A stretch of 50,802 nucleotides of DNA from Sedimenticola sp. (GTDB lineage: Bacteria > Pseudomonadota > Gammaproteobacteria > Chromatiales > Chromatiaceae), in assembly GCA_026983675.1 (NCBI GenBank), contig JALSTP010000129.1, positions 1 through 50,802 on the forward strand, in the 5' to 3' direction. A program made the position numbers and the translations under genes. Each line of letters opens with the position of its first letter. The first letter of the stretch is position 1. Under the pieces are notes generated by a model, which had not been told where the DNA came from, made no database searches, and worked only from the letters and a program-made list of their open reading frames with translations. Of this stretch, positions 1-11,769 are shown in pieces.

Positions 1-137
1 GCGCAGTGCGCAGGCAAGGGTCATTCCCTTGCCAAGCACTGGAACGCAGGTCCGGTGCCTGCCTGAAGCCCCTAACCCTATGATATTCAAAGACAGGCCG
101 CGGCTGAATGCGATATATATTGTTGCCGGGTTAATAA
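1..137. mobile_element. MITE-like element, right-hand part, cut by the window edge
   Basis: This stretch matches the right part of the complete element at 35350-35597: the GCGCAGTGCGC palindrome, a small hairpin (AAGGG-TCATT-CCCTT), the TCCGGTGCCTGCCTGAAGCC arm at 51-70, and the terminal repeat at 101-137 ending in GCCGGGTTAATAA. Relative to the complete copy it lacks 51 bp between positions 36 and 37. The left end lies outside the window. The terminal repeat is followed by the histidine-kinase gene and may shape its leader. No transposase is encoded. Confidence 0.8.
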
Positions 138-216
138 CCCCATGCACCGCGGAAACATCCGTGAGGGGGTGCCGGTCTTCTCGTATGGACCACGTCGAAC
201 AAGCCACAGGATGAGA

Positions 217-2166
217 ATGTCACCTGGTTTCACCCACAGCCTGAAATTCCAGGTCAGCGTCGCCCTGTTGAGCATCGTCGTCCTGTTCACGGCGGCGGCC
301 ATCTACACCTCGACAGCCCTGAAACGGCAACATAATACCGCCGTTATCATCAACCTGGCGGGTAAACTTCAACTGACCGCGGAATATCTTGCCAATCAGG
401 GGATCAACTATAAGAGGAACGCCCCCACCGACTATACGAGCTACCGGCGTGACATCAACCTCTACTACAACGACCTGATGCGCCATGTCGCCACCTTCGA
501 TCAGATTGCCAACGCCTTCATGCGGTGTGAGTTCGGCCCGGAGATCACCGGCCTCGACGAGGTATTGCGTCCCAAACTGGGCGACAACGCACGTCGGGCC
601 ATCGACAGTGTGGAGAGCGCCTGGGAGGCTTACCGAACAAAGCTGTTCGATGCACTCGGTCCCAATAAAGACAATCCACGCCTGGAATACGCCGCAGCCT
701 ACGTTATCGCCAATAACAGGACCCTTGAAGAGGTCACCGGCAAACTTGCAAACCACCTTCAAAAATGGGCAGACGCCGAAACGAGGAACATCAACCTCTT
801 CAACCGCCTGGCCCTGGCAGCCGCTCTACTGATATCGGTCATCATTATCGTCGGCTTCTATCGCAACGTTCTAAACCCCCTCAGCCGGGCAACCGGGGGT
901 TTCCAGCGTATCGCGCAGGGGGATTTCGGCCATCAGGTTCCCCTCGAAGGGGATAACGAAATCACCCGCCTGACAGCATCTTTCAACTACCTCTCACGAC
1001 GGTTGAAAAGCCTGTTTCTACTCATCGACCGTATCCAGCAGGGGGGCGACTTGAGTGAAACCCTCGCCTTCGTAAGCCGTGAGTTCAAGGATTTGCTGCG
1101 CATCGAATGGACCGGCGTGGTCTTCGTCACAGGCGACGGCGGCGCCGCGCGGCTGGAGGTGAGTTACCTCGATGGGGAACAGGAAGTCGCCGTGCGAAGA
1201 CTCTACCGCCTTGAGGGCACCTATCTCGAACAGACATTACGGCAAAACAGCATGTTGCACATCCCCAACATGCTCAAGAGCGTCGAGGGGAACACCCCTT
1301 ATGAGTTCTTGCGTACCCTGGTCACGAAAGGGATGCGCGACGCCCTGTTCCTTCCCCTTTCACCGCAAAGCCCCATACCCGGGGTGCTCGTCTTCGCCAC
1401 GCGGCAACCCAATACCTATACCGGCGAGCATCTCAAACTGCTCACCAACATTGCCCACCTCATCACCCACAGCTTCAGCCGCACCGCCCGCCTGACGGAA
1501 AGCGCCCGGCTTGCCGCGATTGGCGAATTCACCTCGGGCATCACCCACGAGATACGCAACCCCCTGGCCACCATCTCCATTGCGCTTGACTACTTCAACA
1601 AATTGGATCTTCCCGGCTCCGGCCACCAACGGGCGGCGTTGGCGCGCAAGGAAGCGGACCGCATGGAACGGTTGCTCGAAGAGATCCTGCTCTACTCGAA
1701 GCCGCTGAATCTCGAATTTCAACTGCTGGATATGACCGAACTGACCCGCGGCTTCATCGACGAACACACCCATATCGCCAGGGAGAAACAGCAGCGCTTC
1801 AGGCTGGACACCCTTGAACCGCATGCCCGCATAATGGGCGACCGTGACCGACTGGTTCAGGTGTTCCTCAATCTCGCGCGCAATGCCTGTGAAGCCGCGC
1901 CCCCCGACAGCCTTATCGAATGGCACATCGACGACGCCCCCGAGCAAGGCACCCTCATCATCGAAGTGATAAACAGGGGCCCGCCCATTGCCGCTGAGAT
2001 CCTCTCCCGGATCACCGAGCCCTTCTTCACGACCAAGGTCGCGGGCACAGGACTGGGACTGAGCATCGTGAAACGGATTGTTGAGGCACACGGAGGGGAA
2101 TTGAAGATCGTCTCGACGGAGGAGACTGGCACCCGCGTGCAAACCGTTTTGCCACGCGTAGGCTAA
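217..2166 (+). CDS. Membrane-bound sensor histidine kinase (HAMP-GAF-HisKA-HATPase)
   Basis: Orphan two-component sensor kinase, expected to sit in the inner membrane and phosphorylate an unlinked response regulator. A first membrane segment near residues 12-34 is followed by a periplasmic sensor region of about 170 residues, a second membrane segment, a HAMP linker, a GAF-like region, and an NtrB/AtoS-type transmitter. The H-box is THEIRNPL with phospho-acceptor His444. The ATPase domain has N-box Asn556 (RNACEA) and a clear glycine box GTGLGLSIVKRI. The usual DxGxG of the G1 box reads NRGPPI (Asn586), a variant of the adenine-contacting Asp. The start at 217 is chosen because AGGA lies 5 nt upstream; an in-frame ATG at 142 has no ribosome site and lies next to the repeat end. 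No regulator gene is adjacent. The gene converges on iscR. Confidence 0.88.
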   Translation: MSPGFTHSLKFQVSVALLSIVVLFTAAAIYTSTALKRQHNTAVIINLAGKLQLTAEYLANQGINYKRNAPTDYTSYRRDINLYYNDLMRHVATFDQIANAFMRCEFGPEITGLDEVLRPKLGDNARRAIDSVESAWEAYRTKLFDALGPNKDNPRLEYAAAYVIANNRTLEEVTGKLANHLQKWADAETRNINLFNRLALAAALLISVIIIVGFYRNVLNPLSRATGGFQRIAQGDFGHQVPLEGDNEITRLTASFNYLSRRLKSLFLLIDRIQQGGDLSETLAFVSREFKDLLRIEWTGVVFVTGDGGAARLEVSYLDGEQEVAVRRLYRLEGTYLEQTLRQNSMLHIPNMLKSVEGNTPYEFLRTLVTKGMRDALFLPLSPQSPIPGVLVFATRQPNTYTGEHLKLLTNIAHLITHSFSRTARLTESARLAAIGEFTSGITHEIRNPLATISIALDYFNKLDLPGSGHQRAALARKEADRMERLLEEILLYSKPLNLEFQLLDMTELTRGFIDEHTHIAREKQQRFRLDTLEPHARIMGDRDRLVQVFLNLARNACEAAPPDSLIEWHIDDAPEQGTLIIEVINRGPPIAAEILSRITEPFFTTKVAGTGLGLSIVKRIVEAHGGELKIVSTEETGTRVQTVLPRVG

Positions 2167-2223
2167 TCGGATGAGTGTATGCCAGCCCATCCCTGGCCGG
2201 CGTTCACACGGATCGCAAACAGA

Positions 2224-2697
2224 TCAGGCAGCGCGCTCCTGAGAAGAGATGCTGCCCACCTTGGCCTTTTTCTCCTTCGCGGCCTCGATACGGGCCTGCC
2301 CACGCTCCACAAGATCGGCAAGACTGATGCCCTTCAGGAAGTTGAATATCTCTTCGCTCAACTCGTCCCACAGCGAATGGGTCAGGCAACGACTTCCGGC
2401 GTGGCAATTTTCGCGGCCGCCACAACGGGTAAATTCCACCCATTCGTCCACCGCGCAGATGATGTCTGCCACCGTTATCTCGTCGGCGCCACGTGTCAGA
2501 TAGTAACCGCCGCCGGGGCCCCGCACTCCACGCACGAGTTCCTTGTTGCGTAACGCCGCAAAGAGCTGTTCCAGATAGGAAAGGGAAATCCCCTGGTTCA
2601 CCGAAATGTCGGCCAATGTCACTGCGCCTTTGCCCTCGTTGAGGGCCAGATCCAGCATTGCGGTCACTGCATAGCGACCTTTGGTAGATAGTCTCAT
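2224..2697 (-). CDS. iscR: Rrf2-family Fe-S regulator IscR
   Basis: A 157-residue winged-helix regulator beginning [18 protein letters not shown], typical of IscR. The cluster ligands Cys92, Cys98, Cys104 and His107 (TRCGGRENC...SRCLTH) occupy the same positions as in E. coli IscR, so a [2Fe-2S] cluster is expected. Holo- and apo-protein would control Fe-S biogenesis and related genes. A GGAGTGGAG ribosome site precedes the ATG. No iscS, iscU, hscA or suf genes follow; the downstream neighbour is the convergent histidine kinase, so this copy is detached from the isc operon within this window. NsrR and RsrR are relatives, but the ligand spacing and SRCLTH favour IscR. Confidence 0.88.
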   Translation of the reverse strand: MRLSTKGRYAVTAMLDLALNEGKGAVTLADISVNQGISLSYLEQLFAALRNKELVRGVRGPGGGYYLTRGADEITVADIICAVDEWVEFTRCGGRENCHAGSRCLTHSLWDELSEEIFNFLKGISLADLVERGQARIEAAKEKKAKVGSISSQERAA

Positions 2698-2752
2698 TTT
2701 TGCTCCACTCCTTGGCCCGAAGCCAAGTTACCTAGCAATTTACTCGGGAATT

Positions 2753-2782
2753 AGCCTAGCATTTACCCACCAACGCAGTCAA
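2753..2782 (-). promoter_or_regulatory. Candidate iscR promoter with tandem TGCTAGG motifs
   Basis: On the minus strand, TTGACT (2777-2782) and TAGGCT (2753-2758) are spaced by 18 nt upstream of iscR. The motif TGCTAGG occurs twice on the minus strand, once overlapping the -10 and once about 25 nt downstream (around 2731-2737), with GAGTAAATTGCTAGG between. This arrangement would suit autorepression by an Rrf2-family dimer. The promoter is read from the sequence; the operator role is inference. A 6-bp inverted repeat (CTTGGC/GCCAAG, 2711-2727) lies in the leader. Confidence 0.4.
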
Positions 2783-2892
2783 GATATATTTGAATCATTC
2801 TAAAGGAAGGGATCGTGAAGATCCCAGCGCGGGCGGCGGGTACAGATACCGACCGGATGCGCAACAAAAATATCACGCAGTGCCGGGAGCGC

Positions 2893-3393
2893 TCAGCCCT
2901 CGGCCAAAATCGTCATGCGATTGTCGCGAATACGCGGATCGCCATTCCGGGCATCGAAGGAGTGGCCCTGTCGTTGGCAGAATGCGAGCCATTTGGCCAT
3001 AAAGAGACCGATCTTCCATTTCTGCTCCAACGTCGGCGCATCGGGATCACGGTCCAACGGCAATGCCGACTGCCGCAGATCAAGCACTTCCACCTGATCC
3101 GCATCATGGTACACCCTCAACAGGGCGTCGGGGTCGGGCAAATGGTCGGGGTGGGCGGGAAAATAGTGGGTCAGATGGATAAGCGTCGTGTAGGCCGTCT
3201 GCTCCCGCACCTCGAGATGAAGATCCATATCATTCTCCAGGTGTGAACATGCAGCGCCCTGCATCCGCTGTAAGTGGGGGGCCATGCGCATGATACGACG
3301 GTAACACTCCTCACCAAGATCAAGCAAAGCCCCCATGTTCGGCTTGCCCGTGAGAATGGCGTGGAGACTCCATGGATAATAGGGCGTCTGCAT
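2893..3393 (-). CDS. DUF1249 (YqiB-like) family protein
   Basis: A 166-residue protein matching the YqiB/DUF1249 family of gammaproteobacteria by its core: YTTLIHL followed by LRVYHDADQVEVLDL and a C-terminal KWKIGLFMAKWLAFCQRQG helix. E. coli YqiB has the equivalent YTTLVTI, VRLYHDAMVAEV and NQFLADWLRYCLAHG. The function is unknown; in E. coli the gene lies near nudF and cpdA. Start chosen at Met (3391-3393), giving the family-like N-terminus MQTPYYPWSLHAIL; an upstream in-frame start at 3513 would add 40 residues without family character and would span a repeat remnant. No strong ribosome site is visible. Cytoplasmic, with no signal peptide. Confidence 0.8.
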   Translation of the reverse strand: MQTPYYPWSLHAILTGKPNMGALLDLGEECYRRIMRMAPHLQRMQGAACSHLENDMDLHLEVREQTAYTTLIHLTHYFPAHPDHLPDPDALLRVYHDADQVEVLDLRQSALPLDRDPDAPTLEQKWKIGLFMAKWLAFCQRQGHSFDARNGDPRIRDNRMTILAEG

Positions 3394-3463
3394 ACAGTGC
3401 GTTCGGGTCTCTGTCGAAGAAACCCGTATTATAAACCACTGGATCGATGGCGATGCGGATGGC

Positions 3464-3474
3464 TTATTAACCCG
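3464..3474. repeat. Possible remnant of the TTATTAACCCG repeat end
   Basis: Eleven bases identical to the outer end of the dispersed element, flanked by TA as in other copies, in the gap between the thioredoxin and DUF1249 genes. It is short enough to be coincidence on its own; the family context makes a decayed end plausible. Confidence 0.3.
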
Positions 3475-3546
3475 AAAACCGCGGTATTTTGCCCATGCGG
3501 GCCGATCAGACAAACGATGCCGCTTGTCTGTGATCAGAAGGCCCTG

Positions 3547-3924
3547 TCAGGCCTTACCCTCTTCGTTCTGTTGTTCTGCGATCTGTTTCCGCACTTCCGC
3601 CATATCCAGCTCCCCTGCCTTGCCAACCAACTCTTTGAAGGCGGACTCCGGTAGCGCACCGGGCTGACTGAAAATGATGATCTGGTCGCGGAAAATCATG
3701 AGTGTTGGAATAGAACGAATTTGGAAATGCGCCGCTATCTCCTGTTCATCCTCGGTATTCACCTTTGCGAAAACGATGTCCGGGTGTTCCTCCGAGACCT
3801 TCTCGAAGGTTGGCGCAAACGATTTGCACGGAGCGCACCATGGCGCCCAGAAGTCGACGATGACGAAGGCATTGTTGTTGATCGTATCTTCAAAATTGTC
3901 TTTGTTCAGTTCTACGATGGCCAC
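3547..3924 (-). CDS. Thioredoxin-family protein with CAPC active site
   Basis: A 125-residue single thioredoxin fold, expected to catalyse thiol-disulfide exchange in the cytoplasm. The core VDFWAPWCAPCKSFAPTF carries Cys30 and Cys33, and SIPTLMIF contains the conserved cis-proline. The active site is WCAPC rather than the WCGPC of classical TrxA; Gly to Ala at this position is expected to change redox potential or partner choice. The C-terminus carries an extra charged helix (EVRKQIAEQQNEEGKA), slightly longer than E. coli TrxA (109 residues). Start: GTG at 3922-3924 with GGGAG 7 nt upstream gives MAIVELNKDNF; an upstream ATG at 3957 adds eleven unlikely residues. It reads toward DUF1249. 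Confidence 0.85.
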   Translation of the reverse strand: MAIVELNKDNFEDTINNNAFVIVDFWAPWCAPCKSFAPTFEKVSEEHPDIVFAKVNTEDEQEIAAHFQIRSIPTLMIFRDQIIIFSQPGALPESAFKELVGKAGELDMAEVRKQIAEQQNEEGKA

Positions 3925-4375
3925 GATGGGTCTCCCATTCTGATATGAACCCGGCATCCATATATGCCAGGTTCAGCCGTTGCGTGGGGCGTTCAGCAAA
4001 GCTCCGAGGACCACCAAAATTGGCCACGGCGTGCTTCAAGAAGGCTGTAATGTGCTGATATGCGACGGCGTGTCGTTAAAATATTCGCCATTTGGCGGGT
4101 TCTCCAATCTGCACCGACCGGTATTCCCGTACCTGACCGCGCAAACTCGCGCAGGCTGTGCACTGCACCTTGAATCAATGCCATCCGGACAACCCATAAC
4201 CTGATATTTATGGCAGCTCAGTCAATAAATCGACCGCCATCATAACAGGCTCCCGATGCAAGGGCGAACCCAAGCTTTCGGGGTCGATCATACCAAGGGG
4301 CGGAGCGTCCCGCTCCACCCCGACTATCGTCTGGACTATAGCCTTGTCACCTGACTGAATCTGTGGTTTCAAGCT
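3925..4375. other. Intergenic region between adk and the thioredoxin gene
   Basis: About 450 bases with no credible gene. Near the thioredoxin start is a small hairpin (GGCAT/ATGCC, about 3955-3970). Close to the adk stop is an 11-bp stem, GGGGCGGAGCG (4297-4307) with CGCTCCACCCC (4311-4321), which could end adk transcription but lacks a U tract. The remainder is unremarkable. Confidence 0.5.
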
Positions 4376-5098
<723 letters not shown>

Positions 5099-5228
5099 TC
5101 AACGGACGCGATGCCATGAGCAACGTGGCGTCTGCCGAACGGAGCGGCCCACCACTGCCCAAGGGATTGCCTCGCAGCGAAAGGATACGCTCCCCTGAAA
5201 CCGTGATTGTTGCCTCGAAAGGATGCCC

Positions 5229-5399
5229 GCCCGCATTTCTCGCCCCCTTCTATTGCGACATTCAAGGGTGTGCCCTGGCCGGTTTTCACCCCGACGGAAT
5301 GCTCGACATGGTATCGTCCATGCCTATACGCCCCGGCCGCAAAAACCACCCATCCCACACGCTTGCGCCGTCGCGCTGACGGCGGCGAGAAATGCGGGC
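5229..5399. repeat. 16-bp perfect inverted repeat in a 469-bp non-coding gap
   Basis: Between adk and htpG (5030-5498) no credible gene is seen. GCCCGCATTTCTCGCC at 5229-5244 and its exact reverse complement at 5384-5399 enclose about 139 bp. A long frame reads through the region on the minus strand but its composition (Arg/Gly/Trp-rich, running into adk antisense-frame sequence) is not protein-like. The arms could be a small mobile-element remnant or a long-range hairpin; no flanking duplication is evident. Confidence 0.45.
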
Positions 5400-5498
5400 C
5401 AGGGAATTCTGCCACAGCCCGCCGCAACAGGCCACTTGAGCCTGCCAATGGGAGGATCGACGGCGTTTATGGTACCGCCGCCCCCACTTTTCCCCGAT

Positions 5499-7421
5499 TC
5501 ATCCGGTGGAGTCTGAGCCGGAGAGACTGAGCATAAGGCGGTTGAGACGCTGGACGAAGCTGGCCGGGTCTTCCAACTGCCCGCCCTCGGCAAGCATGGC
5601 TTGGTCGAAGAGGATATGGGCCAGCTCGTCGAAACGTGTATCGTCCTTCTCGTTCTCCAGCCGTTCCACAAGGGGATGCCGGGGATTGATCTCCAGAATA
5701 GGTTGGGTGGATGGCGCTTCCTGCCCCAGTTGCTTGAGTACACGCGCGAGATTGGCACTCATGTCGTGCTCTTCCACCACCAGGCAGGCGGGGGATTCGG
5801 TGAGACGATGGCTCGCCTTCACGTCCTTGACCGCATCACCGAGCACCTTTTTGATACGTTTGATCAGCTTCTTGTGTGCCTTCGAGGCCTTTTCGACCTC
5901 CTTCTTCTCCTCCTCATCCTCCAGTTCACCCAGATCGAGTTCGCCCTTGGTGACCGACTGGAAGGGGATCTCCTTATACTCCGTCATATGAGACATCAGC
6001 CACTCGTCCACCCGGTCTGTCATCAGCAGGACTTCCACGTCCTTTTTGCGGAAGATTTCCAGATGGGGGCTGTGACGCGCGGCGGCGAGGCTGTCGGCCG
6101 TGATGTAATAGATCTTTTTCTGCCCCTCCTTCATTCGGCCGATATAGTCGTCCAGCGAAACGCTCTGCTCATCACCCTCGCTCTTGGTGGAAGCGAAGCG
6201 CGCCAGGCCGGCGATGCGTTCACGGTTGGCGAAATCTTCTACCGGTCCTTCTTTCATGACCTTGCCGAACTCTTTCCAGAAGGTGGCGTATTTCTCCTGG
6301 TCGTCCTTCGCCATCTTTTCCAACAACCCGAGGATGCGCTTGACGTTTGCACCACGGATGGCGTCGATCTTGCGGTTGTGCTGGAGCATCTCGCGGGAGA
6401 CATTGAGCGGCAGATCGTCGGAGTCCACGATGCCTTTCACGAAACGCAGGTAGTGTGGCATCAGCTTGTCCGCCTCGTCCATGATAAAGACCCGCTTCAC
6501 ATAGAGCTTCACACCATGTTTCTGTTCGCGGTCGTAGAGATCGAAGGGGGCATGCTTGGGAATATAGAGCAGCGCGGTGTACTCGTTGCTGGTGGCCTCC
6601 ACCCGGTTGTGGGCCCAGGCGAGCGGCTCCTCGAAGTCGTGGGAGATCAGTTTGTAGAACTCCTTGTACTCCTCGTCCGTGATCTCCGATTTGTTGCGCA
6701 TCCAAAGCGCGGTTCCCTTGTTCACCTGCTCCCACTCGGGCGCCTTCTTCTCCTCCTTCTCGTCATACACCTCCTTGCGCATCTCGATGGGCACGGCGAT
6801 ATGGTCGGAGAATTTGTTGACGATGGCTCGCAGACGAAAACCGTCCAGAAACTCGTCTTCTCCCTCCTTCAAATGGAGTATGACATCGGTACCCCGCCCC
6901 TTTTTCTCCACCGTCTCGATGGTGTAAGTGCCCTCGCCTGCTGACTCCCACTGCACACCGTGTTCCGGTTCCATGCCGGCGCGACGACTGACGAGCGTGA
7001 CCTTGTCGGCCACAATGAAAGCGGCATAGAACCCTACGCCGAACTGACCGATCAGCGTATTGTCCTTGCTCTGGTCACCGGTGAGCGACTCCAGGAACTT
7101 GCGCGTGCCGGAACTGGCGATGGTGCCGATATTCTCCATCACCTCCTGGCGACTCATGCCGATGCCGTTATCGGAGATGGTCACTGTGCGCTCGTCCTTG
7201 TCGAAGTCGACCCGGACACGAAGATTGGGATCGTCCTCATAGAGGGCTTCGTCGGTGAGCGCCTCGAAACGCAGCTTCTCGATCGCATCCGAGGCATTGG
7301 AGATCAGCTCGCGCAGGAAGATCTCCTTATTGCTGTACAGGGACCGGATCACGAGGTTCAGCACCTCGCTCACCTCCGCCTGGAATCCCAGGGTTTCCTT
7401 GTGGGCTTCTACTGTTGTCAT
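5499..7421 (-). CDS. htpG: Chaperone protein HtpG (bacterial Hsp90)
   Basis: ATP-dependent cytosolic chaperone of the Hsp90 family, 640 residues, close to the usual 620-640. The N-terminal GHKL ATPase domain shows [30 protein letters not shown], and [14 protein letters not shown]. The middle domain includes [24 protein letters not shown], and IYYITADS. The C-terminal dimerisation domain follows. Start at [17 protein letters not shown] (7419-7421); GGAGG lies about 13 nt upstream, longer than ideal, but earlier starts add residues absent from the family. A heat-shock-like promoter lies about 80-110 nt upstream. Transcribed divergently from pgm. Confidence 0.97.
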   Translation of the reverse strand: MTTVEAHKETLGFQAEVSEVLNLVIRSLYSNKEIFLRELISNASDAIEKLRFEALTDEALYEDDPNLRVRVDFDKDERTVTISDNGIGMSRQEVMENIGTIASSGTRKFLESLTGDQSKDNTLIGQFGVGFYAAFIVADKVTLVSRRAGMEPEHGVQWESAGEGTYTIETVEKKGRGTDVILHLKEGEDEFLDGFRLRAIVNKFSDHIAVPIEMRKEVYDEKEEKKAPEWEQVNKGTALWMRNKSEITDEEYKEFYKLISHDFEEPLAWAHNRVEATSNEYTALLYIPKHAPFDLYDREQKHGVKLYVKRVFIMDEADKLMPHYLRFVKGIVDSDDLPLNVSREMLQHNRKIDAIRGANVKRILGLLEKMAKDDQEKYATFWKEFGKVMKEGPVEDFANRERIAGLARFASTKSEGDEQSVSLDDYIGRMKEGQKKIYYITADSLAAARHSPHLEIFRKKDVEVLLMTDRVDEWLMSHMTEYKEIPFQSVTKGELDLGELEDEEEKKEVEKASKAHKKLIKRIKKVLGDAVKDVKASHRLTESPACLVVEEHDMSANLARVLKQLGQEAPSTQPILEINPRHPLVERLENEKDDTRFDELAHILFDQAMLAEGGQLEDPASFVQRLNRLMLSLSGSDSTG

Positions 7422-7503
7422 GGATACGCTAATGCCTCCCGTATTTGTAACGCTTTGTTTCACAATGCGCAATTTTAGCAAACCGCAGCTTATGGGTGGC
7501 CTA

Positions 7504-9238
<1,735 letters not shown>

Positions 9239-9381
9239 CCTGTCGTGGCCGTGATGGTTGTGCCTGCCGGACTTCGCCCGAAAACGCCAAGGAGCATGGC
9301 GGGAATGCGTCAAGTTCGATGGCCGTCCAACCGACACAACGGGTGTAGAGACAGATTTTGTGCCGTAGAGGAGCCGCCACC

Positions 9382-11748
9382 ATGAGCCAATACGTCAGGC
9401 CACTGAACGAACTCGGGATCGACGACGTGCCGGAGGTGGGGGGCAAGAACGCCTCCCTCGGGGAGATGATCCAGCACCTCACCACAGCCGGCGTGCGCGT
9501 TCCCGGCGGCTTTGCCACGACCGCCAACGCCTACCGCGATTTTCTCGCCTGGAACCGACTCGACACCCGCATCCAGAAGGCCCTGGCCGATCTGGACGTG
9601 GACGATATCGACGCCCTCACCCGCACCGGCGACCAGATCCGCCAATGGATCCTCGACGCCGAGTTCCAGCCTGCCCTGGAACACGCCATCGACGAGGCCT
9701 ACGCCCGGCTCATCGAAGGCGCAGGCGGGGACGTCTCCTGGGCGGTGCGCTCTTCCGCCACCGCCGAGGATCTGCCCGACGCCTCCTTCGCCGGCCAGCA
9801 GGAGACCTTCCTCAACGTACGCCGGCTGGAGAACGTCAAGCACACCATCAAAGCGGTGTTCGCCTCTCTGTTCAACGACCGCGCCATTGCCTATCGCGTC
9901 CACAAGGGCTTCGACCACCGCCAGGTGGCCCTCTCAGCGGGGGTGCAGCGCATGGTGCGCAGCGACATCGGCGCCAGCGGCGTGATGTTCACCCTCGACA
10001 CCGAATCCGGCTTCCGCGATGTGGTCTTCATCACCGCCTCCTGGGGTCTCGGCGAGATGGTGGTCCAGGGCGCCGTCAACCCGGACGAATTCTATGTTCA
10101 CAAACCCACCCTCGCCGCCGGCCACCCGGCCATCCTGCGCCGCTCGTTGGGCGGCAAAGCGATGCGCATGGTCTACAGCGGGCCCGGCCACCTCGGCGAG
10201 CCGGTGCGGGTCGAAGCGGTGCCGCAAGAGATGCGCAACCGGTTTTCCCTGACCGACGCCCAGGTCGAAGATCTGGCGCACCAGGCCGTGATCATCGAGA
10301 AGCACTATCAGCGTCCGATGGACATCGAGTGGGCGCTGGACGGCCAGGACGGGCAGATCTATATCGTCCAGGCACGCCCCGAGACGGTACAGAGCCGCAG
10401 CAGTCAGATGATCGAGCGCTATGCACTGAAGACCCAGGGGGAGGTGCTGGCCGAGGGCCGCAGCATCGGCCAGCGCATCGGTCAGGGAAGCGCGCGGGTG
10501 ATCATGTCCATCAAGGAAATGGACCGGGTCCAGCCCGGCGACGTGCTGGTCACCGACATGACCGACCCCGACTGGGAACCGATCATGAAACGCGCCTCCG
10601 CCATCGTCACCAATCGAGGGGGACGCACCTGCCACGCCGCCATTATCGCCCGCGAGTTGGGTGTCCCGGCAGTGGTGGGCACCCTCGACGGCAGCAAGCG
10701 TATCCGCGACGGCGAACCGGTCACCGTCTCCTGCGCCGAGGGTGACACCGGCCGCGTCTACCGCGGGCTGCTCCCCTTCGAGCACACGACGACCTCCATC
10801 GACCGTATGCCCGAGGTACCGGTGAAGATCATGATGAACGTGGGCAATCCCAGCCGCGCCTTCGACTTCGCCCAACTGCCCAACGACGGTGTGGGGCTGG
10901 CGCGGCTGGAATTCATCATCAACAACACCATTGGCGTCCATCCGCGCGCGCTGCTGGAATTCAACGACCTGCCTGAGGCGCTTCAGGCCGAGATCGCCCC
11001 CCGCTTCGCCCCCTATGGCGACCCGGAGACGTTTTATGTCACCCGCCTCACCGAGGGCATCGCCACCCTCGCCGCCGCCTTCCACCCCAAACCTGTGATC
11101 GTGCGGCTCTCCGACTTCAAGTCTAACGAATACGCCAACCTCATCGGCGGCGACCGCTACGAACCCCACGAGGAAAACCCCATGATCGGTTTCCGCGGCG
11201 CCGCCCGCTACATCGCTGACGCCTTCCGCCCCTGTTTCGACATGGAGTGCCGCGCCGTGCGCCAGGTACGTGAGGAGATGGGGCTGACCAACCTGGAGGT
11301 GATGATCCCCTTCGTGCGCACCCTTGAAGAGGCGGAAGCGGTCATCGCCGCCCTGAAGGAAAACGGACTGGAGCGCGGCAAGGCGGGGCTGCGACTCATC
11401 ATGATGTGCGAGATTCCCTCCAACGCCCTGCTGGCCGACGAATTCCTCAACTATTTCGACGGCTTCTCCGTCGGCTCCAACGACCTCACCCAACTCACCC
11501 TTGGCCTCGACCGCGACTCCAGTCTGGTCGCCCACAGTTTCGACGAACGCAACCCGGCAGTGAAACGGCTCATCGGCATGGCCATCGACGCCTGCCGCCG
11601 CCGGGAACGCTACATCGGCATCTGCGGACAGGGCCCTTCAGATCACCCCGACCTCGCCGCCTGGCTGCTGGAACAAGGTATCACCAGCATCTCACTGAAC
11701 CCGGACACGGTGGTCGACACCTGGCTGCATCTCGCCCGGACACGGTAA
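9382..11748 (+). CDS. ppsA: Phosphoenolpyruvate synthase (pyruvate, water dikinase)
   Basis: Makes PEP from pyruvate and ATP with release of AMP and phosphate, a gluconeogenic step. The 788 residues match PpsA (about 790). Order: N-terminal ATP-binding PPDK domain ([38 protein letters not shown]), the swivelling phosphohistidine domain with catalytic His in [21 protein letters not shown], and the C-terminal PEP/pyruvate barrel with [12 protein letters not shown], and [18 protein letters not shown] then [10 protein letters not shown]. Start at 9382 has GAGGAG 8 nt upstream. Together with ppc in this window it gives routes to PEP and on to oxaloacetate. Converges on the barrel-protein gene 21 bp downstream. 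Confidence 0.97.
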   Translation: MSQYVRPLNELGIDDVPEVGGKNASLGEMIQHLTTAGVRVPGGFATTANAYRDFLAWNRLDTRIQKALADLDVDDIDALTRTGDQIRQWILDAEFQPALEHAIDEAYARLIEGAGGDVSWAVRSSATAEDLPDASFAGQQETFLNVRRLENVKHTIKAVFASLFNDRAIAYRVHKGFDHRQVALSAGVQRMVRSDIGASGVMFTLDTESGFRDVVFITASWGLGEMVVQGAVNPDEFYVHKPTLAAGHPAILRRSLGGKAMRMVYSGPGHLGEPVRVEAVPQEMRNRFSLTDAQVEDLAHQAVIIEKHYQRPMDIEWALDGQDGQIYIVQARPETVQSRSSQMIERYALKTQGEVLAEGRSIGQRIGQGSARVIMSIKEMDRVQPGDVLVTDMTDPDWEPIMKRASAIVTNRGGRTCHAAIIARELGVPAVVGTLDGSKRIRDGEPVTVSCAEGDTGRVYRGLLPFEHTTTSIDRMPEVPVKIMMNVGNPSRAFDFAQLPNDGVGLARLEFIINNTIGVHPRALLEFNDLPEALQAEIAPRFAPYGDPETFYVTRLTEGIATLAAAFHPKPVIVRLSDFKSNEYANLIGGDRYEPHEENPMIGFRGAARYIADAFRPCFDMECRAVRQVREEMGLTNLEVMIPFVRTLEEAEAVIAALKENGLERGKAGLRLIMMCEIPSNALLADEFLNYFDGFSVGSNDLTQLTLGLDRDSSLVAHSFDERNPAVKRLIGMAIDACRRRERYIGICGQGPSDHPDLAAWLLEQGITSISLNPDTVVDTWLHLARTR

Positions 11749-11769
11749 CCGCCCTCTCGAAGGCAGCGC

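Noticed and set aside
142-216. ATG at 142 as the start of the histidine kinase
   Set aside because: It follows the repeat end directly without a ribosome site, and adds 25 residues of unlikely composition before the first membrane helix.
9934-11535. 533-residue minus-strand frame
   Set aside because: Antisense to ppsA, which carries all PEP synthase signatures.
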